NCBI RefSeq assembly: GCF_026711005.1
Contig: NZ_JAPPVJ010000009.1
Location: forward strand, 82,275 to 146,274
DNA from: Sphingobacterium sp. UT-1RO-CII-1
GTDB lineage: Bacteria; Bacteroidota; Bacteroidia; Sphingobacteriales; Sphingobacteriaceae
Direction: 5' to 3'
Length of the DNA stretch: 64,000 nt
Shown piece by piece: positions 34,552 through 42,297 of this stretch. Position 1 is the first letter of the stretch. Each line of letters opens with the position of its first letter. A program made the position numbers and the translations under genes. The notes under the pieces were generated by a model. That model saw only the letters and a list, made by a program, of their open reading frames with translations, did not search any database and was not told the origin of the DNA.

Positions 34552-35619
34552 ATGTTTTTCCCACAAGACGCAATTATAAAGCATATTTCTGTGCACAGAG
34601 TAGGAAATAAGGCAAATGATGAATTTTATGTACTATCTGAAACACCACTAACTCTTAATGAGAAGTTAGAGGATTTATTTTCTAAATATCTCCTTGTACC
34701 TTTTATGAAAACAAACGAGGTATATAATTTCTATCACCTTTCATGTGAATTGAATTTAAATGAAGTATTCAATTTTGTGAATCGTTTCTTAGATGGTCCT
34801 GAGGAAATTTGTAATGAACCTGAATTTCATGAATTATCAAAAAATATTGCTAAGCATTTGTATGAATGCACTGATCATCCAAAACTAAAAGGGGGCGAAC
34901 TGTATGTCGCTTATATCGAAGGGGTACAATTTGAGGGTGAGATACGCAATGCTATAGGCGTCTTCAAGTCTGAAAATAAGCAATCATTTTTAAAGGTATC
35001 TCCGGTTGTTGATGGGTTTAGCGTTGATTTTGAGTCTGAGGCTATTAATATTGATAAGCTGGATAAAGGTGTCATTATCCTAGATACAGATTCATGTAAA
35101 GGATATGATGTTCTTGTAATAGACGGAACATCTATTTCTGAATCTATTATTTGGAAGGATGATTTTTTGAAGGTAGTTGCTCGAAATGATAGCTATCAAC
35201 AAACTTCAAATGTATTGAAGGTATATAAGAATTTCGTAGTTGATAAAATTGATGAAGTGTTTGACTTGGAGACAGCTGATAAAATCGACTTGTTAAACCG
35301 ATCAATGCATTATTTTAAGAACAAAGAAACCTTTGATAGTACAGAGTTTGAAGAAGAGGTGATTCAAAGCGACAAGGCGATAGAGCTATTCCAAGAGTAC
35401 AAAAAGGAGTTTGTGGAGGATTTTGAGGTTTCTATAGATGAAAGCTTCCCAATTTCTAATTCTGCGGTAAAGAAAATGCAAACTACATATAAGTCTGTTA
35501 TCAAACTTGATAAAAACTTCCTTATCCAAGTTAATGGCAAGCGCGAATATCTAGAGAAAGGATATGACGAAGTAAAGGATATGAATTATTATAAACTTTA
35601 TTACGATAACGAATCTTAA
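34552..35619 (+). CDS. NA37-type nucleoid-associated protein
   Basis: 355 residues from the ATG at 34552; the longer reading from 34513 overlaps the previous gene and lacks similarity. The N-terminus 'FPQDAIIKHISVHRVGNK' and the middle 'YVAYIEGVQFEGEIRNAIGVFKSE' (in two halves) are typical of the 37-kDa nucleoid-associated protein family (YejK/NdpA). It probably coats or organises DNA during phage replication or recombination. It lies in the recombination block. Confidence 0.75.
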   Translation: MFFPQDAIIKHISVHRVGNKANDEFYVLSETPLTLNEKLEDLFSKYLLVPFMKTNEVYNFYHLSCELNLNEVFNFVNRFLDGPEEICNEPEFHELSKNIAKHLYECTDHPKLKGGELYVAYIEGVQFEGEIRNAIGVFKSENKQSFLKVSPVVDGFSVDFESEAINIDKLDKGVIILDTDSCKGYDVLVIDGTSISESIIWKDDFLKVVARNDSYQQTSNVLKVYKNFVVDKIDEVFDLETADKIDLLNRSMHYFKNKETFDSTEFEEEVIQSDKAIELFQEYKKEFVEDFEVSIDESFPISNSAVKKMQTTYKSVIKLDKNFLIQVNGKREYLEKGYDEVKDMNYYKLYYDNES

Positions 35620-35629
35620 TTTTTTCATT

Positions 35630-36082
35630 ATGAATAGAACAGTTATTCCTAAACCAAGAGCAAAAGTTAAACTGACGAAAGCTCGTGAATATGCGATATT
35701 AAAAGATGTACAGTTTATTGGTACAGTTATACAAGTTGTGCAGAATAAATGGAGAGAAAACCTATTTGACACCGAGTTAAGGGGGCAAACATTAAAGAAC
35801 TTTAGTAATCAAATCTATAAAGGAGCTCATGGGATGGAGCGCGAATTAAGAACTAAGTTTAATTTAAATGATCCAGAAGAATTAGAATATGAATTAGCAA
35901 CCTCTATGGACCGTGTAATTTCTTTCTTTTGCTTGATGCCATCGGGCTTAATTAATTCTATAATGGACAGACTAGAAGCTGAAAAGAGAGCTATTGAGCT
36001 TGAGCACAATGGGGTTGTCCCTATGGAGGTGCAGCCAGATGTCTATGACATTGCACCAGAAAGAGAGGAAGTGCAAATATAG
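35630..36082 (+). CDS. Phage protein, unknown
   Basis: A 150-residue, mostly helical protein with a basic N-terminus ('PKPRAKVKLTKARE') and an acidic C-terminus. No family recognised. It is the last gene of the early operon, 10 bp after the NA37 gene; the next transcription unit begins with its own promoter at 36129. Confidence 0.6.
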   Translation: MNRTVIPKPRAKVKLTKAREYAILKDVQFIGTVIQVVQNKWRENLFDTELRGQTLKNFSNQIYKGAHGMERELRTKFNLNDPEELEYELATSMDRVISFFCLMPSGLINSIMDRLEAEKRAIELEHNGVVPMEVQPDVYDIAPEREEVQI

Positions 36083-36123
36083 GGGTGAACATCTTGTAAA
36101 ATAATACTCTTAAAAATAACTAA

Positions 36124-36159
36124 ACCATTTGGTTAAGTTTGGGTTTTATTTTACATTTG
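36124..36159 (+). promoter_or_regulatory. Phage promoter A with extended -33 element
   Basis: ACCATTTGGTTAAGTTT (36124-36140) includes TTG, then TACATTTG (36152-36159) follows after 20 nt. The 17-bp element is identical to the one at 55702-55718 (other strand) and nearly so at 39582. Its core AACC-ATTT-GGTT is an inverted repeat, suggesting a protein-binding site. Transcription should begin near 36166. Confidence 0.75.
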
Positions 36160-36165
36160 ACTATT

Positions 36166-36266
36166 CAATTGTATCGTCTCACATTTATACAATTTTAAAG
36201 ACATTTTAGCCCTTATTAGGATGAACCGGAAGTGAGACGCTGGGGATTCCTGATAAGGGTTTTTTA
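36166..36266 (+). ncRNA. Small phage RNA with complementary loops
   Basis: From the predicted start to the terminator T-run the transcript is about 100 nt and has no ORF. Hairpin 1 has a 7-bp stem AATTGTA/TACAATT (36167-36173, 36188-36194) whose loop holds CGTCTCAC (36175-36182). Hairpin 2, the terminator, has a 26-nt loop holding GTGAGACG (36232-36239). The two 8-nt loop segments are perfectly complementary, so an intramolecular kissing complex or RNA dimer is possible. It precedes the ORF at 36279. Confidence 0.65.
36210..36265 (+). terminator. Terminator/attenuator of the small RNA
   Basis: A 12-bp stem CCCTTATTAGGA / TCCTGATAAGGG (36210-36221, 36248-36259, one G-T pair) is followed directly by TTTTTT. 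It lies 13 bp before the next start codon, so readthrough would be needed to express that gene from promoter A. Confidence 0.8.
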
Positions 36267-36278
36267 TTCATAATAGTT

Positions 36279-36629
36279 ATGATAGTAGAACTTAAAAAGG
36301 TGAAAATTACCAAATCAATATTTAATCAATTATTGAGCCCTCAACTACATGCATTATGTAGAAATACAGATTATAAAATTCTTGGTTGGATATATGAGAA
36401 AGGCAAGAAATATATATTACTCTATAGAACTGATGATAATAGCCTCCACAAGTTACTTCCTATAACGAATATGGTAGTTGATCAACGTAAGCCGAATGTC
36501 GTGAACTTTAGTAAAGGTGGATATAGTATGTTGATTGAACTCTCTTCCATGAGTGAGGCAGTGAAGTGGATAGCTAGAATTAATGAAATTCTATATGAAG
36601 CACGGACAAAAGGGCAATTATATTTATAG
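36279..36629 (+). CDS. Phage protein, unknown
   Basis: 116 residues, not recognised. The middle reads like a compact alpha/beta domain ('ILGWIYEKGKKYILLYRTDD'), with a basic surface. It directly follows the terminated small RNA, and so may be controlled by readthrough. Confidence 0.55.
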   Translation: MIVELKKVKITKSIFNQLLSPQLHALCRNTDYKILGWIYEKGKKYILLYRTDDNSLHKLLPITNMVVDQRKPNVVNFSKGGYSMLIELSSMSEAVKWIARINEILYEARTKGQLYL

Positions 36630-36640
36630 ATAGTGATGTT

Positions 36641-36913
36641 ATGGAAAAGACAATAGAACAGATAAAGGAAGAAGTATCTAAAGAGCTTCTACACCCTTAC
36701 AGAACTTGGACAGAAAATGCCCGTTTTTCAAGTGATGATAATATCAGTGTGCTTGAAGATTCGGGGGCGATTGACGAAGTAATGATCCGATACGCTTCGC
36801 AGTTTCAGAAGCAAAACGAGCTGTTAAGAGAGAGGGTAGCGGAGTTGGAGGATGATTTGAAGAAGTGTAAAAAGTTTAATAAAGCATTAAGGGGCAATAG
36901 TGATTGGGAATAA
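36641..36913 (+). CDS. Phage protein with C-terminal coiled coil, unknown
   Basis: 90 residues; the second half ('QFQKQNELLRERVAELEDDLKK') is a heptad-patterned coiled coil. The N-terminal half is acidic. It lies 11 bp after the preceding gene. No function inferred. Confidence 0.55.
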   Translation: MEKTIEQIKEEVSKELLHPYRTWTENARFSSDDNISVLEDSGAIDEVMIRYASQFQKQNELLRERVAELEDDLKKCKKFNKALRGNSDWE

Positions 36914-36982
36914 TTTTTTTTTAATAAAGGTAAATAAAAATAGGGTGCTTGAGATTATTAAAAAACTAGAAAGGATAAATAG

Positions 36983-37156
36983 ATGAAACTATTAAAATTA
37001 TTAACGTACCTATACATCCCAATTTTCCTGCTAGGTGCCTTTCTTGCGGGGTTGGCAATAGTTATCATGACTATTGGCCAGCTGCTAATGTTAGAGACTG
37101 AAAGAGCTAAAAAAGGGTATAAATTTATGATGAGAAGTACATTTAGAGGAAGGTAA
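36983..37156 (+). CDS. Small phage membrane protein
   Basis: A 57-residue ORF with a hydrophobic segment at residues about 8-36, probably one or two short helices, then a basic tail ('ERAKKGYKFMMRSTFRGR'). Its stop is 3 bp before the replication gene, which supports it as real. The function is unknown. Confidence 0.5.
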   Translation: MKLLKLLTYLYIPIFLLGAFLAGLAIVIMTIGQLLMLETERAKKGYKFMMRSTFRGR

Positions 37157-37159
37157 AAA

Positions 37160-38098
37160 ATGGCAAAAGAATCATTCTATTTTAGTCACGATTATGGATC
37201 GAGAAACGATCCTAAATTAATGAAGGTTCTAATGAAATTAGGGCAAGAAGGTAAAGGTGTTTATTGGGATTTAATAGAAATGCTATACGAGCAAGGTGGT
37301 TATCTTATGCTATCGGACTGCGATAGCTATGCGTTCGCATTGCGCACTAGTGAGGAGTGCATTACTAGTCTTATAAATGACTTTGGGCTATTTGAAAATG
37401 ATGGTGAAAAGTTCTGGTCAAATAGTGTTATGACAAGGCTTAATAAGAGAGAGGCTAAGTCACAAAAGGCAAAGGAGAGTGCGTTTAAAAGGTGGAATAA
37501 GACAGATTCTAATGCGAACGCATCAAATAATAATGCGAACGCATTGCAAACGAAAAGCGCACCCAATGCTATAAAGGAAAGTAAAGTAAAGGAAAGTAAA
37601 GTAAAGGAAATAGTAGAAGAAGAAGATAAAGAAGAAAATCTCGTCACCGACACCGACTATCCTTCGGATGATGCTATTATTCCTAAACCAAATGCTTGGG
37701 GAGCATATTCGTCAATGGATGATTTAGAAAAAGTTTTATTATCTCATTCTGCATGGCAAGCAGACTTTGGAAAGTCATTAGGTATTGAAAGTACGAATGA
37801 TGTGCCAAAGTGGATAAAGAAGTTTTTCTCTTTTTGCAATGGATCTGGAAAGATTCACGAAAAAGAATCAGATGCAAAGTCTCATTGTCACTCTTGGACA
37901 AGGCGCCAAATTGAATTGGGAAAAACATTAGATACTTCAAACCTGGCTATTCCCCAAGAGACAATGAATGGCGATAAACCGAGTATTCCAGGGACTAAAT
38001 CAGGGGAATTGATTGGTAAATGGATTTGGCTAAACAACGGGTGGAGAAATACAACAACTTTCACAGATCATCAAAAGCGCCGAAACGGATTGGTATGA
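37160..38098 (+). CDS. Phage replication protein, DUF4373 type
   Basis: 312 residues. The N-terminal 100 residues ('FYFSHDYGSRNDPKLMKVL...' region and 'GKGVYWDLIEMLYE') are a DUF4373/Lin1244-like winged helix found in phage replication initiators. A low-complexity linker (Asn/Ala-rich, then KESKV repeats) follows, encoded by a 15-bp tandem repeat (37573-37612). The C-terminal part resembles helicase-loading domains. Its stop overlaps the start of dnaB in ATGA, so it is likely to load that helicase at the phage origin. Confidence 0.75.
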   Translation: MAKESFYFSHDYGSRNDPKLMKVLMKLGQEGKGVYWDLIEMLYEQGGYLMLSDCDSYAFALRTSEECITSLINDFGLFENDGEKFWSNSVMTRLNKREAKSQKAKESAFKRWNKTDSNANASNNNANALQTKSAPNAIKESKVKESKVKEIVEEEDKEENLVTDTDYPSDDAIIPKPNAWGAYSSMDDLEKVLLSHSAWQADFGKSLGIESTNDVPKWIKKFFSFCNGSGKIHEKESDAKSHCHSWTRRQIELGKTLDTSNLAIPQETMNGDKPSIPGTKSGELIGKWIWLNNGWRNTTTFTDHQKRRNGLV

Positions 38099-39567
38099 AA
38101 AAAAGAGAATACAACAATTTAGGGAAATTGCCTCCAATGGCTTTGGATTTGGAAGAAGCTGTTTTAGGATCAATTTTGATTGAGTCTACTGCAATGATGT
38201 TTGTCGCAGATGTTCTTCGTCCTGAAATGTTTTACAAAGAATCTCATCAGTTGATTTACAAGGCTGCTCAGGAGGTTTCAATGTCAGGAGACCCTTTGGA
38301 CCTGATGACTGTGATGCAGCAATTGCGCAGAAACGGTGATTTTGAAACGGTAGGGGGAGCTTTTTATTTAACTGGCCTAAGCGATCGGGTTGTTAGTTCT
38401 GTAAACATTGAATATCATTCTCGGATTATTGCTCAAAAATTTATGCAAAGAGAGCTAATCAGATTGTCTAGTACTACAATAAATGATTGCTATGATGAGA
38501 CAAAAGACATTTTTGATATTTTATCAACTTATGAAACTGAACGAGATAATGTCGTCAATAACGTATCGTCTAGAAAGGAAGTGTCTCAGAAGAAAGCTGT
38601 TCGAGAAGTTTTAGAAGATATGGCTAGAAAAGCCGAAATGGGGGTTAAAGATGTGACAGGAGTAGACACAGGAGATAGTACTTTGAATTCATTGACAGGT
38701 GGTTGGCAACAGTCGGATTTGATTATTCTAGCAGCACGTCCAGCTATGGGTAAAACTGCATTCGCACTTAAAAAAGCGGTTAATGCAGCTAGAGCAGGAA
38801 ATCCTGTTGCAGTATTTTCTCTTGAAATGTCGTATCAGCAACTTATTCAGCGGGTGCTCTCATTCGAGTCTGGAATTGCATTAGAAAAGATAAAAAAATT
38901 AAAACTTCAAGATCATGATTGGCATAAACTAAGCATGATGCAGGGTGAAATTGAAGATTTACCAATCCATTGGGATGATACTCCTGGATTATCACTCATT
39001 GAGCTTTCGGCAAAGGCAAAGAGGCTCAAAAGACAGCACGGGGTTAAAATGATTATCATTGATTATCTACAGCTCATAACGACTCAATCTAAGGATCGAT
39101 ATAACGCAGTTAGTGACATATCCCGCGCTTTAAAGGTGTTAGCAAAAGAATTGGATATTCCGGTTATTGCATTATCACAATTGAGTCGTGCTGTTGAATC
39201 AAGACCTGGTAATGGTAAGCGCCCAATGTTATCAGATTTGCGTGAGTCTGGTTCTATTGAACAGGATGCCGACATGGTAATGTTTCTATATCGACCAGAG
39301 TATTACGGTAATGTTGAAGATGAAGAGGGGCGATCAACTGCCGGTATGGCGGAGGCAATAGTTGCTAAGCACCGTAATGGCTCTACGGACACCGTTTTGT
39401 ATAATTTCCAAGGAGCAACAACAAACTTCACTTCTTGGGATGACGATGGGTTCATAAGTCCAGAGATGATTACGGATTTTTCATTTATTAAGCAACCAAT
39501 GGAGTTGCCGTCTAATAACGTGAATAAACATGCTAAATGGAATTTTCCAGAAGATAATGTTTTTTAA
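38095..39567 (+). CDS. dnaB: Replicative DNA helicase DnaB
   Basis: 490 residues from ATG 38095, which overlaps the upstream stop as ATGA; an upstream in-frame Met at 38020 would overlap that gene by 79 nt and lacks similarity. The N-terminal domain ('PMALDLEEAVLGSILIE') interacts with primase. The RecA-like core has Walker A 'RPAMGKTA', Walker B 'MIIIDYLQLI', and 'RESGSIEQDADMVMFLYR' for the arginine finger region. It is the hexameric helicase unwinding the phage fork. Confidence 0.95.
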   Translation: MKKREYNNLGKLPPMALDLEEAVLGSILIESTAMMFVADVLRPEMFYKESHQLIYKAAQEVSMSGDPLDLMTVMQQLRRNGDFETVGGAFYLTGLSDRVVSSVNIEYHSRIIAQKFMQRELIRLSSTTINDCYDETKDIFDILSTYETERDNVVNNVSSRKEVSQKKAVREVLEDMARKAEMGVKDVTGVDTGDSTLNSLTGGWQQSDLIILAARPAMGKTAFALKKAVNAARAGNPVAVFSLEMSYQQLIQRVLSFESGIALEKIKKLKLQDHDWHKLSMMQGEIEDLPIHWDDTPGLSLIELSAKAKRLKRQHGVKMIIIDYLQLITTQSKDRYNAVSDISRALKVLAKELDIPVIALSQLSRAVESRPGNGKRPMLSDLRESGSIEQDADMVMFLYRPEYYGNVEDEEGRSTAGMAEAIVAKHRNGSTDTVLYNFQGATTNFTSWDDDGFISPEMITDFSFIKQPMELPSNNVNKHAKWNFPEDNVF

Positions 39568-39581
39568 TAAACCAAAACTTA

Positions 39582-39617
39582 ATCATTTGGTTAAGTTGAG
39601 TTAAGTTTATAGCTTTG
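39582..39617 (+). promoter_or_regulatory. Phage promoter B with extended -33 element
   Basis: ATCATTTGGTTAAGTT (39582-39597) matches the promoter A element at 15 of 16 positions. TAGCTTTG (39610-39617) follows the TTG after the same 20 nt. The expected start (about 39623-39625) falls on the ATG codons at 39622 and 39625, so the transcript may be leaderless. Confidence 0.7.
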
Positions 39618-39621
39618 CTTT

Positions 39622-39999
39622 ATGATGCATAAAAACATTCTAAAGCTAGCTATGAAAGATAATCCAAGTATTGATTTTGATGCTTATAAGGATATGTTGA
39701 CTGCACTTCCTTTGGATGACAGCCTCATTGATAGGCTTCATAAAGCATCCTTTTCAGATCGGAGTATCAAAGATTCTGATTTAAGATTTGTGGCGGCTAT
39801 GTTGATACTATTCTCCCCTAAATCAATTTATTTAGAAGAGAAGACAGTTTACGGTGTCGCAAAAGCCATATTAAAGAAACTTGATCTTAGTGATAGATTC
39901 AAGGCTATGTATCGGATTAAAGTAGCTCGGGAAGTATATGAGGTTGATTCTGTGTTCAAGGGTCATGTTGATAAAATAGTTGAGGAGGTGAGGGTATGA
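39622..39999 (+). CDS. Phage protein upstream of terminase, unknown
   Basis: A 125-residue helical protein of unknown family. Two adjacent Met codons (39622, 39625) can start it; promoter B places transcription at or beside them. It overlaps the small terminase gene by 4 nt (ATGA), so it opens the packaging operon. Confidence 0.6.
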   Translation: MMHKNILKLAMKDNPSIDFDAYKDMLTALPLDDSLIDRLHKASFSDRSIKDSDLRFVAAMLILFSPKSIYLEEKTVYGVAKAILKKLDLSDRFKAMYRIKVAREVYEVDSVFKGHVDKIVEEVRV

Positions 40000-40757
40000 G
40001 TGATGAGATAGTTGAAAAGGCAAGGTTAACAGCTAAGCAGCAGTTGTTTCTCGATGATTATTTAATTCACTTCAATGCTACGAGAGCTGCTAAAAATGCG
40101 GGATATTCTGAAAAGACAGCATACTCGCAAGGTCAGCGATTGTTGAAGCATGTTGAAATTTCGTCTCATATCGAGGCTCGTTTGAAAGAATCACGCATGA
40201 ACTCAGATGAGGTCATGAAGATGATGAAGGACATTGCTGGGTCGAACATGAACGAATACATGACCGTTGTCCAGCGTGAGCGACGGAAGTTCGTCCCAAA
40301 ATCATTGAACGTTTTGATTGAGAGGAAGAATCTCGAAATCAAAAAACATGTGATGTACATTGAGCGAAAAGGACTCGATGGGGAAGTTTACGACGGATAT
40401 GTCGAAAAGAATATATTTCCGTTGGAGGATGCGATTCTCCGTGCGGAGATAGATTTGGAACTAGACCCACTAGCTACCTTTGAAGACAGTGAAGTTGAGT
40501 CGTATGAATCCATTGAACTTGATCTTGTTAAACTAGCTAAAGACAAAGAGGCTGGAAAGGTGAAATCATTTGAGTTGACAAAATTTGGCCCTAAAGTGGA
40601 GCTGTATCCTGTTGATGGTATGCTGGATAAGCTCGCACGAGTAAATGGTATGTATAGCGATACACTCATCGTTGATGACAAAAATAAGATCGACCCAGAT
40701 AAATTGGATGACGATACATTACGTAAACTTTTAGGGGCGGTTAAACGAGAAGAGTAG
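39996..40757 (+). CDS. Terminase small subunit
   Basis: 253 residues. The N-terminal domain 'LTAKQQLFLDDYLIHFNATRAAKNAGYSEKTAYSQG' (in parts) is the DNA-recognition HTH of Terminase_2-type small subunits. The C-terminal half is acidic and helical, for oligomerisation and contact with the large subunit. A Shine-Dalgarno-like GGAGGTGA precedes the start. It overlaps the large-subunit start (TAGTG). Confidence 0.85.
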   Translation: MSDEIVEKARLTAKQQLFLDDYLIHFNATRAAKNAGYSEKTAYSQGQRLLKHVEISSHIEARLKESRMNSDEVMKMMKDIAGSNMNEYMTVVQRERRKFVPKSLNVLIERKNLEIKKHVMYIERKGLDGEVYDGYVEKNIFPLEDAILRAEIDLELDPLATFEDSEVESYESIELDLVKLAKDKEAGKVKSFELTKFGPKVELYPVDGMLDKLARVNGMYSDTLIVDDKNKIDPDKLDDDTLRKLLGAVKREE

Positions 40758-42271
40758 TGAATGAGGTAGTAGACATATTGGCAAACTTTGATGTTAGAGA
40801 GCTTCAAGGGATATCCTTCAAGAGAGGGATATTTGACTTTATAGTCGAAACACCTAAAGGTACCCATTTAAAGCAAGAGGAGGCTTTACGGATTTTAACT
40901 GATAACGTTACAGAAGAATTTCTTTACGGTGGAGCTGCAGGCGGCGCAAAGTCGTGGACTGGGTGTTGCTGGCTAATGTTTCAATGTTGGAATTATCCTG
41001 GTACCAGATGGTTTATAGGCCGAGAGGAACTAAAGCGAATTACCGAATCTACTCTGATTACATTCTTTAAAGTTGCTTCTGCTTATGGAATGAGAAATGG
41101 AATAGATTTTAAATATAACGGACAAAAGAACTTTATTCAGTTTAAAAATGGAAGCCGAATTGATTTACTTGAATTGAAATTTCTTCCTAGAGATCCAGTG
41201 TATGAGCGTTTCGGATCTACTGAATATACTGGTGGTTGGATAGAGGAGGGCGGTGAGATTGATTTTGGAGCATATGATGTTTTAAAAACTCGTATTGGTA
41301 GACAGTACAATGAGAAATATAACCTTATTGGAAAACTGTTCATTACATGCAATCCGAAAAAGAATTGGATGTATACGACCTTTTATCTACCTAATAAAAG
41401 AGGGGAGCTCCCTGAGATTATGAAGTATCTAGCTGCATTCGTTCAAGATAATCCTCACATAGATAACGGTTATGTTGAAAGACTTCGTAGAACCAAGGAT
41501 AAGGCAAAAAAAGAACGTCTTTTGAATGGTAATTGGGAGTATGATGATGATCCAAATGCTATGTGCAAATACGATGATATTATGGCAATGTTCTCTAATA
41601 CACATTTGTGGGATAAGTATAACAACATGGTTGAAAAACCAAAATGGTACATCACTGCGGATATCGCTCGTTTTGGCTCGGATAAAGCTCGTATAGGTGT
41701 TTGGTGGGGTTGGATTCTTATGGAGTGTCATTCATTCGATAAGTCATCCACAACAGATATTCAAGCTTGTATAAACGCTATGCGTTCGAAATGGAGCATT
41801 CCAGCCCATCACTGCATTGCGGATGAGGATGGTGTTGGCGGAGGTGTAGTTGATATTTGTGGAATACTTGGTTTTGTAAATAACGCTAAAGCAATAATCA
41901 CAGAAGAATCTAAGGAGAATGATAACCGTTATTATGGCGAGAGTAAAAAGGATTTGCCACATAAAGAGAATTATCAAAATCTCCAAACTCAATGTGCTTA
42001 TCTATTAGCTGATGAAATTTCAGGTCATAATATCTTGCTGAAATGCATTGAAGCAGACTCCGAGCAACAAGAAATCCAAGAAGAGTTCTCTTGGTTAAAG
42101 ACTTATAAATCTGACGATGATAACAAGCTTCGAATATTACCCAAAAAGGAGGTTAAAAAAGAAATTGGACGTTCTCCGGATTGGCGTGATTTAATCCTTA
42201 TGAGAAAGTATTTTGACCTGGTTATTGAAACCGAAGAAATAGACGATTCAATATTTGATATGTTTCACTAA
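40757..42271 (+). CDS. Terminase large subunit
   Basis: 504 residues starting with GTG that overlaps the previous stop. The ATPase has the Walker A-like loop 'GGAAGGAKSW' (residues about 54-63) and the acidic Walker B region 'GGWIEEGGEI'. The nuclease domain shows 'ITADIARFGSDKARIGVW', 'CIADEDGVGGG' and a C-terminal 'GRSPDWRDLILMR'. It cuts and pumps DNA into the prohead. It is part of the packaging operon before portal. Confidence 0.93.
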   Translation: MNEVVDILANFDVRELQGISFKRGIFDFIVETPKGTHLKQEEALRILTDNVTEEFLYGGAAGGAKSWTGCCWLMFQCWNYPGTRWFIGREELKRITESTLITFFKVASAYGMRNGIDFKYNGQKNFIQFKNGSRIDLLELKFLPRDPVYERFGSTEYTGGWIEEGGEIDFGAYDVLKTRIGRQYNEKYNLIGKLFITCNPKKNWMYTTFYLPNKRGELPEIMKYLAAFVQDNPHIDNGYVERLRRTKDKAKKERLLNGNWEYDDDPNAMCKYDDIMAMFSNTHLWDKYNNMVEKPKWYITADIARFGSDKARIGVWWGWILMECHSFDKSSTTDIQACINAMRSKWSIPAHHCIADEDGVGGGVVDICGILGFVNNAKAIITEESKENDNRYYGESKKDLPHKENYQNLQTQCAYLLADEISGHNILLKCIEADSEQQEIQEEFSWLKTYKSDDDNKLRILPKKEVKKEIGRSPDWRDLILMRKYFDLVIETEEIDDSIFDMFH

Positions 42272-42297
42272 ACCCTAACCGCAAATAATAATAAGTA

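Noticed and set aside
38020..38094. Upstream start for DnaB
   Set aside because: It would overlap the replication gene by 79 nt, whereas ATG 38095 gives the usual ATGA coupling and family start.
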